The notes under the pieces were generated by a model. The model did no database searches, was not told the DNA's origin, and saw only the letters and a program-made list of their open reading frames with translations. Positions 1 to 13,310 of a stretch of 64,000 bases of DNA are shown here, piece by piece (position 1 is the stretch's first letter; each line of letters begins with the position of its first letter). The position numbers and the translations under genes were made by a program. The stretch covers positions 56,063,242 through 56,127,241 of the forward strand of contig NC_071395.1 in assembly GCF_022682495.2 (NCBI RefSeq), given 5' to 3'. The DNA comes from Desmodus rotundus (taxonomy: Eukaryota; Chordata; Mammalia; Chiroptera; Phyllostomidae).

Positions 1-735
1 TCAACATGAAAAAGGAAATAGAAACTATCAACAAGAGTCAAGAGGAAATGAAGAATACAATTTCTGAATTGAAGAACACAGTAGAAGGAATGAAAAGCAG
101 ACTTGATGAAGCAGAGGATCGGATCAGCGAGCTGGAGGAGAAAGAATAAAAAAACACCCAGAAAGAGCAAGAAAAGGAAAAGAGGCTCAGAAAGAATGAA
201 GAGGCAATAAGGGAAATGCAGGACAACATGAAACGTAACAATATCTGTATAATAGGAATACCAGAAGGAGAAGAAGAAGAGCAAGGGATAGAAAACCTGT
301 TTGAAAAAGTAATGATGGAAAATTTCCCTAATCTGAAGAGAAAAAAAAGTCACCCAAATCCAGGAATCACAGAGAGTCCCAAGCAAGAGGAACCCAAAGA
401 GACCCACTACAAGACACATCATAATTAAAATGGCAAATTTCCAAGACAAAGAGAGGATCTTAAAGGCAGCAAGGGAGAAAAAGGAAGTAACATACAAGGG
501 AGCCCCAATAAGGTTAGCAACTGACTTCTCAATGGAAACGCTCCAAGCCAGAAGAGAATGGCAAAAAATATTCCAAGTAATGAGAACCAGAGGCCTGCAA
601 CCAGGACTACTTTACCCAGCAAGGCTCTCAATCAAGATAGAAGGCCAAATAAAGAGTTTCCCAGACAAAAGAAGTCTAAAAGAATACAGCTCCACCAAAC
701 CAGCTCTGCAAGAGATGCTAAAGGGACTGCTTTAA
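1..735 (+). pseudogene. L1 ORF1 remnant of copy A
   Basis: ORF1 encodes the trimeric RNA-binding chaperone of the L1 ribonucleoprotein. Compared base by base with ORF1 of copy B, this copy has a Glu-to-stop change (TAA at 147-149) in the coiled coil and one extra A in the A-run at about 341-348, which shifts the frame inside the RNA-recognition domain. The original frame returns as an open stretch from 430 to 735 covering the C-terminal domain. The N-terminus is outside the window. It cannot make a functional ORF1p. Confidence 0.93.
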
Positions 736-781
736 GGAAAGGAAGGAAAAGAGAAAGACAGAGGAACACAGGTAGGAAATA

Positions 782-3700
782 ATGGCAATGAGTAACTACC
801 TATCGATAATAACCTTAAACGTAAATGGATTAAATGCTCCAATCAAAAGACATAGAATAGCTGAATGGATAAGAAAACATGACCCACACATATGCTGCCT
901 ACAAGAGACCCATCTCAGGACAAAAGACTTACACAGACTGAAAGTGAAGGGCTGGAAACAAATTTTCCAAGCAAACAGACAGGAAAAAAAAGCAGGGGTA
1001 GCAATACTCATATCAGACAAAATAGACTTCCAAAGAAGGGCCATAAAGAGAGACCCAGAAGGTCACTTCATAATACTCAAAGGAAGAATCCACCAAGAAG
1101 ACATAAACATTGTAAATATATATGCACCCAACATAGGAGCACCCAAATACATAAAGAAAATCTTGGAGTACTTCAAGGAAGAGATTGACAGCAACACAAT
1201 TATAGTAGGGGACTTTCACACCCCACTATCAAAAATGGACAGGTCTTCCAAACAAAATATCAACAAATATATTGTGTCACTTAACAATACCCTAGAGGAA
1301 ATGGACTTAACTGATATATACAGAGCTTTTCATCCCAAAGAAGCAAAATACACATTCTTTTCAAGTGTCCATGGAACTTTTTCAAAGATAGACCACATGA
1401 TAGGACACAAAGCAAGCCTCAACAAATTCAAGAAAATTGAAATCATATCAAGCATTTTCTCTGACCACAAGGGTCTGAAACTAGAAACCAACCCCAAGGG
1501 AAAAAACCCAAAACACTCAAAATCATGGAGACTGAATAGCATGCTATTAAACAATGAATGGGTCAAGAACGAGATTAGGGAAGAAATCAAAAACTTCCTG
1601 GAAACAAATGAAAACGAACTCACAACAACCCAAAACCTACGGGACACAGCAAAGGCAGTCCTGAGAGGGAAGTTCATAGCAATACAGGCCTACCTTAAGA
1701 AGTTAGAAACAGTTCAAACAAACAACCTAACCCTATGCCTACAAGAACTGGAGGAACAACAACAAAGACAGCCCAGAGCAAGCAGAAGGAAGGAAATAAG
1801 CAACATCAGAGCAGAACTAAATGACATACAGACTAAAAGCACAATTGTAAGGATCAATGAATCCAGGAGCTGGTTCTTTGAAAAGATAAACAAAATCGAC
1901 AAGCCTTTAAGTAGGCTCATCAAAAAGAAAAGAGAGAGGATCCAAATAAACAGAATTAGAAATGAAAGTGGAGAGATTACCACTGATACCACAGAAATAC
2001 AAAGGATTGTAAGAAATTACTAGGAAGAACTGTATGCTAAGAAATTTGAAAACGTAGATGAAATGGACACATTTCTAGAAAAATATAATCTTCCAAAACT
2101 GAATGAAGAAGAAGCAGAAAACCTGAACAGACCAATATCAGCAAAGGAAATTGAAGCAGTCATCAAAAAACTCCCATCACACAAAAGCCCTGGACCAGAT
2201 GGTTTCACAGGAGATTTCTACAAAGCATTTAAGGAAGAGCTAACCCCTATCCTTCACAGACTATTCGAAAAAATCCAAACTGATGGAAGACTCCCAAACT
2301 CTTTTTATGAAGCCAACATCATCCTAATCCCAAAACCAGATAAAGACACAACGAAGAAAGAAAACTTCAGGCCAATATCGCTGATGAACATAGACGCTAA
2401 AATTCTCAACAAAATATTAGCAAACCGCATCCAGCAATATATTAAAAAGATCATCCACCATGACCAAATGGGATTCATCCCAGGGATGCAAGGATGGTAC
2501 AATATTCACAAATCAATAAACATAATACATCACATCAACAACAGCAAAGACAAAAATCACATGATCATATCAATCGATGCGGAAAAAGTGTTCGATAAGA
2601 TACAGCACCCATTTCTGATAAAAACACTCAGCAAAGTGGGAATAAAGGGAGCAGTCCTCAACATAATTAAGGCCATATATGAGAGACCTACAGCCAACAT
2701 CACACTCAATGGACAAAAACTTAGAGCTTTCCCACTAAGATCAGGAACTAGACAAGGATGCCCTCTCTCACCACTCCTATTCAACATAGTATTGGAAGTC
2801 CTAGCCACAGCAATCAGACAAGAAAAAGCAATAAAAGGCATCCAAATTGGAAAGGAGGAAATGAAACTGTCACTGTTTGCAGACGACATGATAGTGTACA
2901 TGGAAAACCCTATAGACTCCACTCAAAAACTACTCGACCTAATAAATGAATTTGGCAAAACAGCTGGATACAGAGTCAATACCCAGAAATCAAAGGCATT
3001 CCTGTACACCAGCAACGAAACTGCAGAAACAGAAATCAGGAAAAAAATCCCATTCGATATAGCAACAAGAAAAATAAAGTACCTAGGAATAAACCTAACC
3101 AAGGAGGTAAAAGACCTGTACTCAGAAAACTACACAACACTGAAGAAAGAAATTAAGGAAGATACAAACAAATGGAAGCATGTACCATGTTCATGGATTG
3201 GAAGAATCAACATTATCAAAATGGCCATACTACCCAAAGCAATTTATAGATTCAATGCAATCCCTATTAGAGTACCCATGACATATTTCACAGATATAGA
3301 ACAAACATTGCAGAAATTCATATGGAACCATAAACGACCTCGAATAGCTGCAGCAATTTTGAGAAAGAAAAACAAAGCAGGAGGGATCACAATACCTGAT
3401 ATCAAACTGTATTACAAGGCCACTGTAATCAAAACAGCCTGGTACTGGCATAAAAACAGGCACATAGACCAATGGAACAGAATAGAGAGCCCAGAAATAA
3501 ACTCAAGTCTATACGATCAATTAATATTTGACAAAGGAGGCAGGAGCATAAAATGGAGCAAAAACAGCCTCTTCAACAGATGGTGTTGGGAGATCTGGAC
3601 AGCTACGTGCAAAAAAATGAAACTCGATCACCAACTTACGCCATACACGAAAATAAACTCAAGATGGATAAAAGACTTAAATATAAGCCGTAACACCATA

Positions 3701-4603
3701 AAAGTCCTTGAGGAAAACATTGGCAGGAAAATCTCAGACATTCCACGCAGCAACATCCTCACAGACACATCCCCTAAAGCAAGGGACATAAAGGAAAGAA
3801 TAAACAAATGGGACCTCATCAAAATAAAAAGCTTCTGCATGGCTAAAGAAAACAGCACCAAATTACAAAGAGTACCAACAGTATGGGAAAACATATTTGC
3901 CAACGATACCTCAGACAAGGGCCTGATCTCCAAAATATATAAAGAACTCACTCGACTCCACTCCAGGAAGACAAACAACCCAATTAAAAAATGGGCAAAG
4001 GACTTGAACAGACACTTCTCCAAGGAAGACATACAGAGGGCCCAGAGACATATGAAAAGATGCTCAGCATCACTAGCCATCAGAGAGATGCAAATTAAAA
4101 CCACAATGAGGTATCATCTCACACCAGTCAGAATGGCCAACATAAACAAATCCACAAACAAATGTTGGAGAGGATGTGGAGAAAAGGGAACCCTTGTGCA
4201 CTGTTGGTGGGAATGCAGACTGGTGAGGCCACTGTGGAAAACAATATGGAATTTCCTCAGAAAACTAAAAATGGAACTGCCCTTTGACCCAGTAATTCCG
4301 CTGCTGGGATTATACCCTAAGAACACTGAAACACCAATCCAAAAGAATCTGTGCACCCCAATGTTCATAGCAGCACAATTTACAATAGCCAAGTACTGGA
4401 AGCAACCGAAGTGCCCATCAGCAAACGAGTGGATCCAAAAACTATGGTATATTTACACAATGGAATTCTACGCAGCAGAGAGAAAGAAGGAGCTTATACC
4501 CTTTGCAACAGCATGGATGAAACTGGAGAGCATTATGCTAAGTGAAATAAGCCAGGAAGTGAGGGACAAGTACCATATGATCTCACCTTTAACTGGAACA
4601 TAA
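782..4603 (+). pseudogene. L1 ORF2 of copy A, single nonsense codon
   Basis: ORF2 encodes the endonuclease and reverse transcriptase of L1. The start matches copy B, 46 bases after the ORF1 stop. The endonuclease domain comes first (about residues 1-238), then the Z/RT region with FADD at residues 699-702 (2876-2887), then the C-terminal zinc knuckle C-x3-C-x7-H-x4-C starting near residue 1128. The only break over 1273 codons is TAG at 2021-2023 (codon 414), where copy B reads TAT. The endonuclease also has His at residue 146 (GDFHTPLS), where the L1 family and copy B have the catalytic Asn, so nicking activity should be lost. Residues D144, D228 and H229 are kept. An internal Met at 2063 restarts the open frame after the stop. 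Confidence 0.95.
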
Positions 4604-4673
4604 GCAATAGAAGAAAAAAGCAAACAAAATATAACCAGAGACATTGAAGTTAAGAACAATCTAACAATAGCCA

Positions 4674-4700
4674 GGGCGGGGGTGGGGGGTGGGGGCGGGG
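4674..4700 (+). other. G-quadruplex-prone G-run in L1 3' UTR (copy A)
   Basis: Five G-runs of 3 to 6 bases are separated by single C or T bases, followed by more G-runs up to about 4815. L1 3' UTRs of mammals are known to carry G-quadruplex motifs that favour retrotransposition. The same run, base for base, is at 24497-24523 in copy B. G-quadruplex folding is inferred from sequence only. Confidence 0.75.
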
Positions 4701-4875
4701 ATAGTGGGAAGAGGGTATTACAGGAACTACTATAAAGGACACATGGACAAAACCAAGGGGGAGGGTGGAGAGGGGGGAGGGAGGTGGGTTCACCTGGGGT
4801 GGGGTAGAGGGATGGGGAGAAAAGGCATACAACTGTAATTGCATAACAATAAAAAAAAAAAAAAAAAAAAAAAAA

Positions 4876-5588
4876 GAATGGCTAGTATCGAAAACACAGG
4901 TAATAACAAGTGTTGGAGAGGTTGTAGAGAAGAAAACCTCATTCACTGTTGGTGGGAATATAAACTGGTACTGCCACCATAGGAGACACTCTGGAGGATC
5001 CTCAAAAAATTAAGAATAGAGTTACCATATGACCCAGCAACTCCTCTTCTAGGCATCTACCTGAAAAATTTGAAAACATTTATTGGCAAAGATAAATACA
5101 TCCCTATATTCATTGCAGCTTTATTCATGGTGGCCAAGACGTGGAAACAACAAAAATGTCCTTTGAGAGATGATTAGATAAAAAAGATGTGGTACATATA
5201 TTCAATGGAATACTAGTCAGCCATAAGAAAAGATGAAATACTGCCATTTGTGACAACATGGATGGACCTTGAGAATATCATGCTAAGCAAAATAAGTCAG
5301 AAAAAGTTAAGAACCATGTGATTTCACTCATATGTGAGATATAAAACTGAAAGCAACAAATGAGTAAATAAGAAAAATGAACAGAAACTCATAGACACAG
5401 ACAACAGTATGGTGGTTACCAGAGGGAAGGGGGTGGGGGGCTGGTCAAGGGGGTCAAATACATGGTGAAGGAAGATGATCTGACTTTGTGTGGTGGGCAC
5501 ACAATGCAATATACAGATCATGTTTCATAGAAATGTACACCTGAAACCTATATAAATAATCTTATTAACCAATGTTACCCCAATAAAT

Positions 5589-5628
<40 letters not shown>
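4876..5628 (+). mobile_element. L1: Older L1 3' end
   Basis: The sequence matches the end of L1 ORF2 (zinc-knuckle region onward, with stops) and an old-type 3' UTR ending in a 33-base A-run at 5596-5628. It is much more diverged than copies A and B. The piece before 4876 is missing because copy A landed in it. The long pure A-run next to the 5' end of copy C suggests that C inserted directly into this tail. Confidence 0.88.
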
Positions 5629-5630
<2 letters not shown>

Positions 5631-7632
5631 TACAGCACCCATTTCTGACAAAAACACTCAGCAAAGTGGGAATAAAGGGAGCAGTCCTCAACATAATAAA
5701 GGCCATATATGAGAGACCTACAGCCAACATCACACTCAACGGACAAAAACTTAGAGCTTTCCCACTAAGATCAGGAACAAGACAGGATGCCCTCTCTCAC
5801 CACTCCTATTCAACATAGTATTGGAAGTGCTGGCCACAGCAATCAGACAAGAAAAAGCAATAAAAGGCATCCAAATTGGAAAGGAGGAAATGAAACTGTC
5901 ACTGTTTGCAGATGACATGATAGTGTACATGGAAAATCTTATAGACTCCACCAAAAGACTACTTGACCTAATAAATGAATTTGGCAAAACAGCTGGATAC
6001 AAAGTAAATACTCAGAAATCAAAGTAATTCTTGTATACTGACAAAAAAACAACAGAAACAGAAATCAGGAAAAAAATCCCATTCGATTTAGCAACAAGAA
6101 AAATAAAGTACCTAGGAATAAACCTAACCAAGGAGGTAAAAGACCTGTACTCAGAAAACTATACAACACTGAAGAAAGAAATTAAGGAAGATACAAACAA
6201 ATGGAAGCATGTACCATGTTCATGGATTGGAAGAATTAACATCATCAAAATGTCCATACTACCCAAAGCAATTTATAGATTCAATGCAATCCCTATTAGA
6301 GTACCCATGACATATTTCACAGATATAGAACAAACATTTCAGAAATTCATATGGAACCATAAATGACCCCGAATAGCTGCAGCAATTTTGAGAAAGAAGA
6401 ACAAAGCAGGAGGGATCACAATACCTGATATCAAACTGTATTACAAGGCCACTGTAATCAAAACAGCCTGGTACTGGCATAAAAACAGTCACATAGACCA
6501 ATGGAACAGAACAGAGAGCCCAGAAATAACCTCAAGTCTTTACGGTCAATTAATATTTGACAAAGGAGGCAGGAGCATAAAAGGGAGCAAAAACAGCCTC
6601 TTCAACAGATGGTGTTGGGAGATCTGGACAGCTACGTGCAAAAAAATGAAACTCGATCACCAACTTACGCCATACACGAAAATAAACTCAAGATGGATAA
6701 AAGACTTAAATATAAGTTGTAACACCATAAAAGTCCTAGAGGAAAACATTGGCAGGAAAATCTCAGACATTCCATGCAGCAACATCCTCACAGACACATC
6801 CCCTAAAGCAAGGGACATAAAGGAAAGAATAAACAAATGGGACTTCATCAAAATAAAAAGCTTCTGCATGGCTAAAGAAAACAGCACCAAATTACAAAGA
6901 GAACCAACAATATGGGAAAACATATTTGCCAATGATCCCTCAGACAAGGGCCTGATCTCCAAAATATATAAAGAACTCACACGACTCCACTCCAGGAAGA
7001 CAAACAACACAATTAATAAATGGGCAAAGCACTTGAACAGACACTTCTCCAAGGAAGACATACAGAGGGCCCAGAGACATATGAAAAGATGCTCAGCATC
7101 ACTAGCCATCAGAGAGATGCAAATCAAAACCACAGTGAGGTATCATCTCACACCAGTCAGAATGGCCAACATAAACAAATCCACAAACAAATGTTGGAGA
7201 AGATGAGGAGAAAAGGGAACCCTAGTGCACTGTTGGTGGGAATGCAGACTGGTGAGGCCACTGTGGAAAACAGTATGGAATTTCCTCAGAAAACTAAAAA
7301 TGGAACTGCCCTTTGACCCAGCAATTCCACTGCTGGGATTATACCCTAAGAACCCTGAAACACCAATCCAATAGAACCTGTGCACCCCAATGTTCATAGC
7401 AGCACAATTTACAATAGCCAAGTACTGGAAGCAACCTAAGTGCCCATCAGAAAACGAGTGAATCCAAAAACTATGTTATATTTACACAATGGAATTCTAC
7501 ACCGCAGAGAGAAAGAAGGAGCTTATACCCTTTGCAACAGCATGGATGAAACTGGAGAGCATTATGCTAAGTGAAATAAGCCAGGAGGTGAGGGACAAAT
7601 ACCATATGATCTCACCTTTAACTGGAACATAA
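5629..7632 (+). pseudogene. L1 ORF2 remnant of copy C
   Basis: This is the reverse-transcriptase and C-terminal part of ORF2. Lesions against copy A include a one-base deletion near 5784, stops at about 6025 (after the RT palm) and 6364 (CGA to TGA), a stop at about 7204 that removes the second Cys of the zinc knuckle, and further stops near 7372 and 7461. The FADD catalytic motif is still readable at about 5906-5917. Confidence 0.9.
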
Positions 7633-7876
7633 GCAATAGAAGAAAAAAGCAAACAAAATATAACCAGAGACATTGAAGTTAAGAACAATCTAACAATAGC
7701 CGGGGGGGCGGGGGGGACAGTGGGAAGAGGGGATTACAGGAACTACTATAAAGGACACATGGACAAAACCAAGGGGGAGGGTGGAGGTGGGGGAGGGAGG
7801 TGAGTTCACCTGGGGTGGGGTGGAGGGATGGGGAGAAAAGGCATACAACTGTAATTGAATAACAATAAAAAAAAAA
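5629..7876 (+). mobile_element. L1: 5'-truncated young L1 copy C
   Basis: It starts abruptly inside ORF2 (equivalent to 2599 in copy A), directly after an A-run, and ends with an L1 3' UTR and a 10-base A tail. 5' truncation is the usual outcome of target-primed reverse transcription. Any TSD is hidden in the flanking A-runs. It is somewhat older than A and B: several CpG-type changes have produced stops. Confidence 0.93.
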
Positions 7877-7878
7877 GT

Positions 7879-8004
7879 GAAAAAATCATTCTTCCTGTCT
7901 AATTTTGCATTATTCCTGTGGAGGCTTCCCTTCCAATATCAGAAAAAATCATTCTTCCTGTCTCATTTTGCATTATTCCTGTGGAGGCTTCCCTTCCAAT
8001 ATCA
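7879..8004 (+). repeat. 63-bp tandem duplication
   Basis: Two adjacent 63-bp units (7879-7941 and 7942-8004) differ at one base only (A or C in the 'gtctMatttt' segment). They start a few bases after the copy C tail. Near identity points to a recent local duplication. No coding sense is seen. Confidence 0.92.
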
Positions 8005-10835
8005 GAAAAATGGGTAAAATAATTTTAATATTGTGCAAGGTATTCAGCAGAGAGCCACTGAAAATTCATGAAAATTTGATAAAAATTCCAATATAATTTC
8101 TTTTTGTTACCATAAATGGCTATTATTTAACAAGATTTGATTTACAGTTGACTTAGAACTGATTCTTCTAATACCAAGATATTATTAAGAAAAACGTATA
8201 CTATTTTTAATCTTAATGAATTTATTTTCTAGACCAGATTTGGAGGTAAGAAAATGTTTGCATTTCTATATACTTACATGTAAAAATCTTAAAAGGCAAA
8301 TATAAATGTACTATTGAGGTAAGGCTGCAGTAATAATTGTAGCATCCATTACTACTCACCTTGAATATTCTACAAGACTGTGGACTTGCTTTACATATGT
8401 CAAAAAAGATACCAAAAGCCAAAATTTAAAAGTCACCTAAATGGTATAAAGCTATTAGCAGCGAATGACTTAGATTCAAATTTCAGTTTATTCAAATATA
8501 AAAAGAAAATAAATCCGTGCTACTTTCAGTGAAACTGAGCAGAGAATTTAGAATTCCAGCAAAATGGAAAGATGATACATTTAAGTAGACACTTTCCAGA
8601 TGCAGCCAAAGGATGTGTGAGAAAGGGGGCTTCCTCAGAGATAAGAAACTAAACGCTAGAAGTACTGAATAACAATCACAAAGTAATCTTATGTCACACC
8701 AGTGAATGTCATCATATAAACTGACGAAAGCAAAAGTAAAAAGAGTTGTCTGAGTTAGCTTTGTATGATGAAAACCAGAACAAGGAGGTGTTCAAATGTG
8801 CTCATCAGTGTGCCCATTGGTGCTTTTGGAGCTGGGCAGAGCAGAGCAGGTGGGGGATGTAGAGGAGGGCTGCTATTCAGGCTGCTCGGAGACCAGGCTG
8901 ATTGCAAACAATTTCAGAATGAGGAGCTGTTCAGTCAGGGCCGCATTCTCCATTACCTGTTCCAATGGGACCCACACCAGGACAGCAGAAAACCTCTGCA
9001 AGCCTGTGTGACAGATCCAATTTCAAGGGGTCACACATGTCAGGGTAGGCAGTTGCTGATTTATTTAGGAAATTGCTAGCACAAATGTTCCATAAGCTCC
9101 ATGATATTTAAGGAAATTACTCACTGAAGTTCAGTGTACATAGGGAGAGAGACCAGAAATATTTCATAGTTCTTGCTTAAGATTTCAAGTTGCAAAATCC
9201 AAATAAACAAACAAACAAAAAAAACAAAACTAAACTAAAAGCAAAACTGAAAATCGCTGCTCTATAATACAGTAAAATTCCTAAATTTTTTTCAGGAAAA
9301 CTGGAAGCAGGATCATCAGCTATGGGGGACAGGCAGGTAGGAGAGCGAACTTGAGGAGAATAGAGAAGAACGACACAATGGACTCTCAGGACACTTCTCA
9401 GATGTGAAGGGCAACACACGGTGCATGCGTGTGTGTTTGCAAGTTCAGTGGTCCTGGTGGACAAGCAGGTGGCCGGAGCTGCAGTCCTAGAGTGGACATC
9501 AGTAGGACTGATGGGTGGATGCATAAGAGGTCAGGAACTGGAGACTCTGGCAGGAAGGTATTGAAGCTGCCCTTCCCCACTGACCCCACCTCAAACCTGC
9601 TATGCGGAGAGAAAGGTAATGTTTTCTAAAGAGCTATTCCACAGTTACAACCACAGAATGTTCTGTCTGTCATCTTGCACTTTAAGTTGCAGAATGATAG
9701 TGTAGCCAAGATGAAGCCCGATGTGGCAGTGCTGCCACTGCTGTGGCCTGGCGTTGGATATTTAACTAATTGAAATAGAAGAATCTGGTGTCGGATATTT
9801 AACTAATTGAAATTGGAAAACCTGGTGTGGATATGTAATCACAATCAGAAACACACAGCTGAACTTGAACAAGCCACAGAAACCATGAAGGTTGTTGCTC
9901 TACCCACCCATCCTGACAAGCTGCCCCTTCCAAAAAGGAAGAAAAGGCTCAGGAAGTAGGTAACTCTACTTATGTTATGACCTTTATATGCATGATTCCA
10001 AATGAGTCTGCTATGTTTGAATATTCAGGGTTCAGACCGCAGGCAACGCAGGCTGATTAAGTGCAGGAATTTGCTGTAGTATTTGCTGTTAACTAACTAA
10101 CCTCCCGGAAGGGCAGGAAAACTACCTGTGGAATGATCAGAGAGAAACAGTGAGTTTCTTTACTTTGTTGCTGCAGACTGGCTATCACCCATGATATGGC
10201 AAATGCAGAAACAAAAAAGCCCTGGAGATGAAACCTTGGTTTGAGGGATGAAGACTCTTCCTGCAGAAGAGCTGCGCAAGTGCCCCGAGTCGCTGTCACA
10301 TCCCCTCTGCTCATCAGCTCTCCTCCTCGCCAGTCACGGATATGCTCTCACAGCAAGAGAGGAAGGGCACAACAGAAAATGCAGGCTCCCCAACAGCACC
10401 ACCACCACCTTGTCTGTCCCCAAGGCTTACAGTCCACATACTTATCACTGGTATGGAGTGTGACTCCTGGCTCTGTCTCCTGCTTTTGGTAGAAGGACCA
10501 GAGATTCAGAGTTGAAGTCTGAGACACATAGCATTTTCTATCTTTCTATTTGTGATAGGACTTTTGGTAAATTATTCTACAGTACTGTTTTATTGCTTTG
10601 ACTGCCTGTAAGACCAGAGATTCTGGTTTAATTCCTACATAGAACTGCCAGTTCCTCCTTTCTGTATGCACTTATTATGGGATTCTTCTTAAATCATCTC
10701 TCCTGCATGCATGCTACTGCTCACATGCAAGGACTAAGAGAGAAGATGTGTACAAATGCCCTAAGTCCACTACTTCAGCTGGGAATTTTATATTTTCTGT
10801 AATCTCTAGATCCCATCACAACTTAACTCCAATGA
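8005..10835. other. Unannotated stretch
   Basis: No gene or transposon is recognised here. An imperfect tandem pair of about 38 bp with the core 'ggatatttaactaattgaaat' lies near 9765-9830. A short A-rich patch is at 9200-9245. Reading frames of 60-115 codons are present but have no protein-like pattern. Confidence 0.5.
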
Positions 10836-11370
10836 AGGCAGCTTTCACTTATTCAATTTGTTCACACATTCATCAAATATTTAACAAAGTGGCTAGTGTG
10901 AGACAGATTGTAAATCTGGCACAAAGGATTCAAAGATGAAGAAAACAGCATCCATCGTCAAAGACCTCACGTCCTAATGAGGATCCAAGATGCATCAACT
11001 GTGGAATTTAATACAACTGTGGAATTTAATGGTAAGTGTGACAGCAGAGATATGCAGGGAGCACTCCGGGGACCTAATCTCAATGGGACAAGAGACAAAG
11101 AAGACTTTTGAATGACAAGACACCTGAGAAAAGCCTTAAGAGATGGGCAAGGATTATCAAATTGAAGGTGGGGAAGGAAGTCAGGGCCAACGGCATCTAG
11201 AAGCCTGAGCACAGAACGGTTATTCAGGAAAAACCGCAGGAAACTCTATGTGCTGCCAGGCAGGGAGGAGAGAGGAATGGGTAGAGGTGAGCAGATTTTG
11301 AGGTTTTAAACACCAGGACACGGGGTTTGAACTTTTTCTGGTAGGTTATTGAAGAGATTCACGTTGCAGG
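10836..11370 (+). mobile_element. Probable ancient L2-type LINE fragment
   Basis: The order of phrases follows the L2 3' region: 'cattcatcaaatattta', then a damaged 'delivery' segment with 'gacctcacgtcctaatgagg', then 'gaaggtggggaaggaagtc' and 'ggggtttgaactttttctgg'. Divergence is high, as expected for L2. A 17-bp direct repeat ('actgtggaatttaatac/gg') sits at about 10998-11031. Confidence 0.5.
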
Positions 11371-13310
11371 TACTTCTCAACTGGGCCAATTTGCCCCTCC
11401 CCTTCCTCCCTCACAAACCCCTGAGGTGTGGTGCTCTGACTCCATGTGGGACCACCAGTAGATTAAGTTCCACTTAAAGGGGCTAGGCCCCTTTCCAGTG
11501 AAGCAAAGCCCATTCATGGTCACACACAGTTTGTAGAGGAAGATCTGCTCCTAATTTGTTTACATTTGCGATGGAATTGGTTGGTGGCCCTTACACATCC
11601 CTGGGCAGGTGCCCCAATGTGATGTGAAGCTGGCGTTCGCCATGCCCAGAGCACAGGCACACTGCCCTGAGCAAGAGCCTCCCAGCACAGTCCTTGCTCC
11701 CCCAAAGCGGGAGGGGAACCATAACTTGGGGTGTGGAGGCAGTGTTCGGGGCGGGGGCAGGTGTCTCCCTGAAAATGTCTGGCACTAACGCCCACAGCAC
11801 TGCTGCTTTGGTGGGGGCAGGGCAGGTGCCCTGGAAGAAGGGGGTCTGTAAGCATCCCCAGTCATTACAGGAATAGTGCTATCCCCACCACTCCACCTGT
11901 GGTCTGGACAGTTGGGCTGCAAGTGACCTGATGGCACTCAGTGACAGTGGCCTCCCACCCCAAGTGACACATTTTCACTATTGATGGGGGACTCAAATGT
12001 TGGATAGATTTTAGTTTCAGGTAATAGCTAATAAGCTTAGTAATCAGTGTATATAACAAGCGATTGTTTCAGGAATGGTATGACCCACCTTGACGCCAGG
12101 AGACCATAAGCAGTTCCACTTTTGTGCCCAGGAGGACTGCAAGCAATCAACATGGTATCTGAACCATTGTGCTCCAGGGGGAGATGCCCAGCCTACCTCC
12201 CCGGGCACAGATAAAGACCAAGGCCCAGGGAACAGATGAAAGAATGCTGCAGCTTTTACCTGATTAACTTTTTCTTTGAATTCCAAACCCCTTACCTATA
12301 CTTTTCTTCTCCTTATGGAAAGGGTCAGTTTAAATGGAATTTAAGAAGGTCTATTAGGGTATTAACCCAGCGTCTTCTCAGCTCACTGGCCCATGTGAAA
12401 AAAAATGCCCATAAAGATTCAAATCCCTGTCTCTGCTTATTGGGTCTGGTAGTGGCAGGCAGCATGAATGCCGGCTTTCCTCTGTGAGTGCAGCACTGTG
12501 CTTTGGGTGGACCCCAGTTGCACTGATGGGAAGTGGGAGTAACAGGCCTTCCCATCATGAGAGGAGGTTGTACCCTCCCATAGCATCACCTGGACTCTGC
12601 ACAGGTGGGTGCTAGGTGCTTGGAAATAAAGGGCAACTACAAGTGTGTCTAAACACAGATGGTGCTGAGATTGCTTCTACAGTGGGCGTGAGGTAGCCAA
12701 GAGAGCCTCCGGTGGTCTGATAAAAGGTGGAAATAGATGTGTCTCGTGACATAATTTTGTTCTCCATGGTGGTGGCTGCTGAAAGTGCATGTCCAGGTGA
12801 CGGCAGGTGCAGTGATGGGGCACGTGAGCACTAGTGCCTGCAATCATGGGAATCATGTCGTATCTGTCACTACACAACCTGGGTTATGGACAGGTGGGCT
12901 CTGGGTGATTGGATTTAAGGTGAAACTGGTGGCATATCCAGCACTGGGTGGAGCATGCTCTTCCTCCTGCAGGAGCCATGTTGGGCCAGGTGGACCCTAG
13001 CCATATGGCCACAGTGAGATCTAGAAGCAGCACTGTGCCTTCCTCAGTCTATCTCTAGAGTGGATGTTCTGGATGCCTGTGGATGAGTGGGGCCTGGGCT
13101 GGACATACTGACCCCACAGCTCCCACCACCCATGAGAGCCGTGGGACCCAGAGCTACAAGTGGGCCTGCAGATGTCCTGGCAAACAGTGAGCCCCTGTGC
13201 CCAGAGTTAGGCATCTTAGTGGCAACTCCAACGCCATGAGCACTAGTCCAGTGCCAACAGCAGCACTGGGGAGAGGGGTTCCCTTCTGCTGACTATCAGA
13301 AGGGAATGGG
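11371..13310. other. Unannotated stretch
   Basis: This is moderately GC-rich single-copy-looking DNA. Several loosely related phrases recur (for example 'cagcactgtgc' at about 12487 and 13028, and 'cacaggtgggtgct' or 'gacaggtgggctct' at about 12600 and 12889), which hints at a decayed repeat, but no family is recognised. No supported gene. Confidence 0.4.

Larger units (their letters stand above)
1..4875 (+). mobile_element. L1: Young LINE-1 copy A (5' end outside window)
   Basis: The element runs from the coiled-coil part of ORF1 at the window edge, through ORF2 and a G-rich 3' UTR, to a 25-base poly(A) at 4851-4875. Position 1 corresponds to 19826 in full-length copy B, so about 1.9 kb of 5' end lies outside the window. 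ORF2 and the 3' UTR are almost identical to copy B, including a complex G-run, so both belong to one recent subfamily. It sits inside an older L1 tail that resumes at 4876. The TSD cannot be tested because the 5' flank is missing. Confidence 0.96.

Noticed and set aside
3628..4104. 158-codon minus-strand frame repeated in several places (also 6657, 23451; plus strand at 51860)
   Set aside because: It is the antisense shadow of the conserved L1 ORF2 C-terminal region and recurs wherever ORF2 does.
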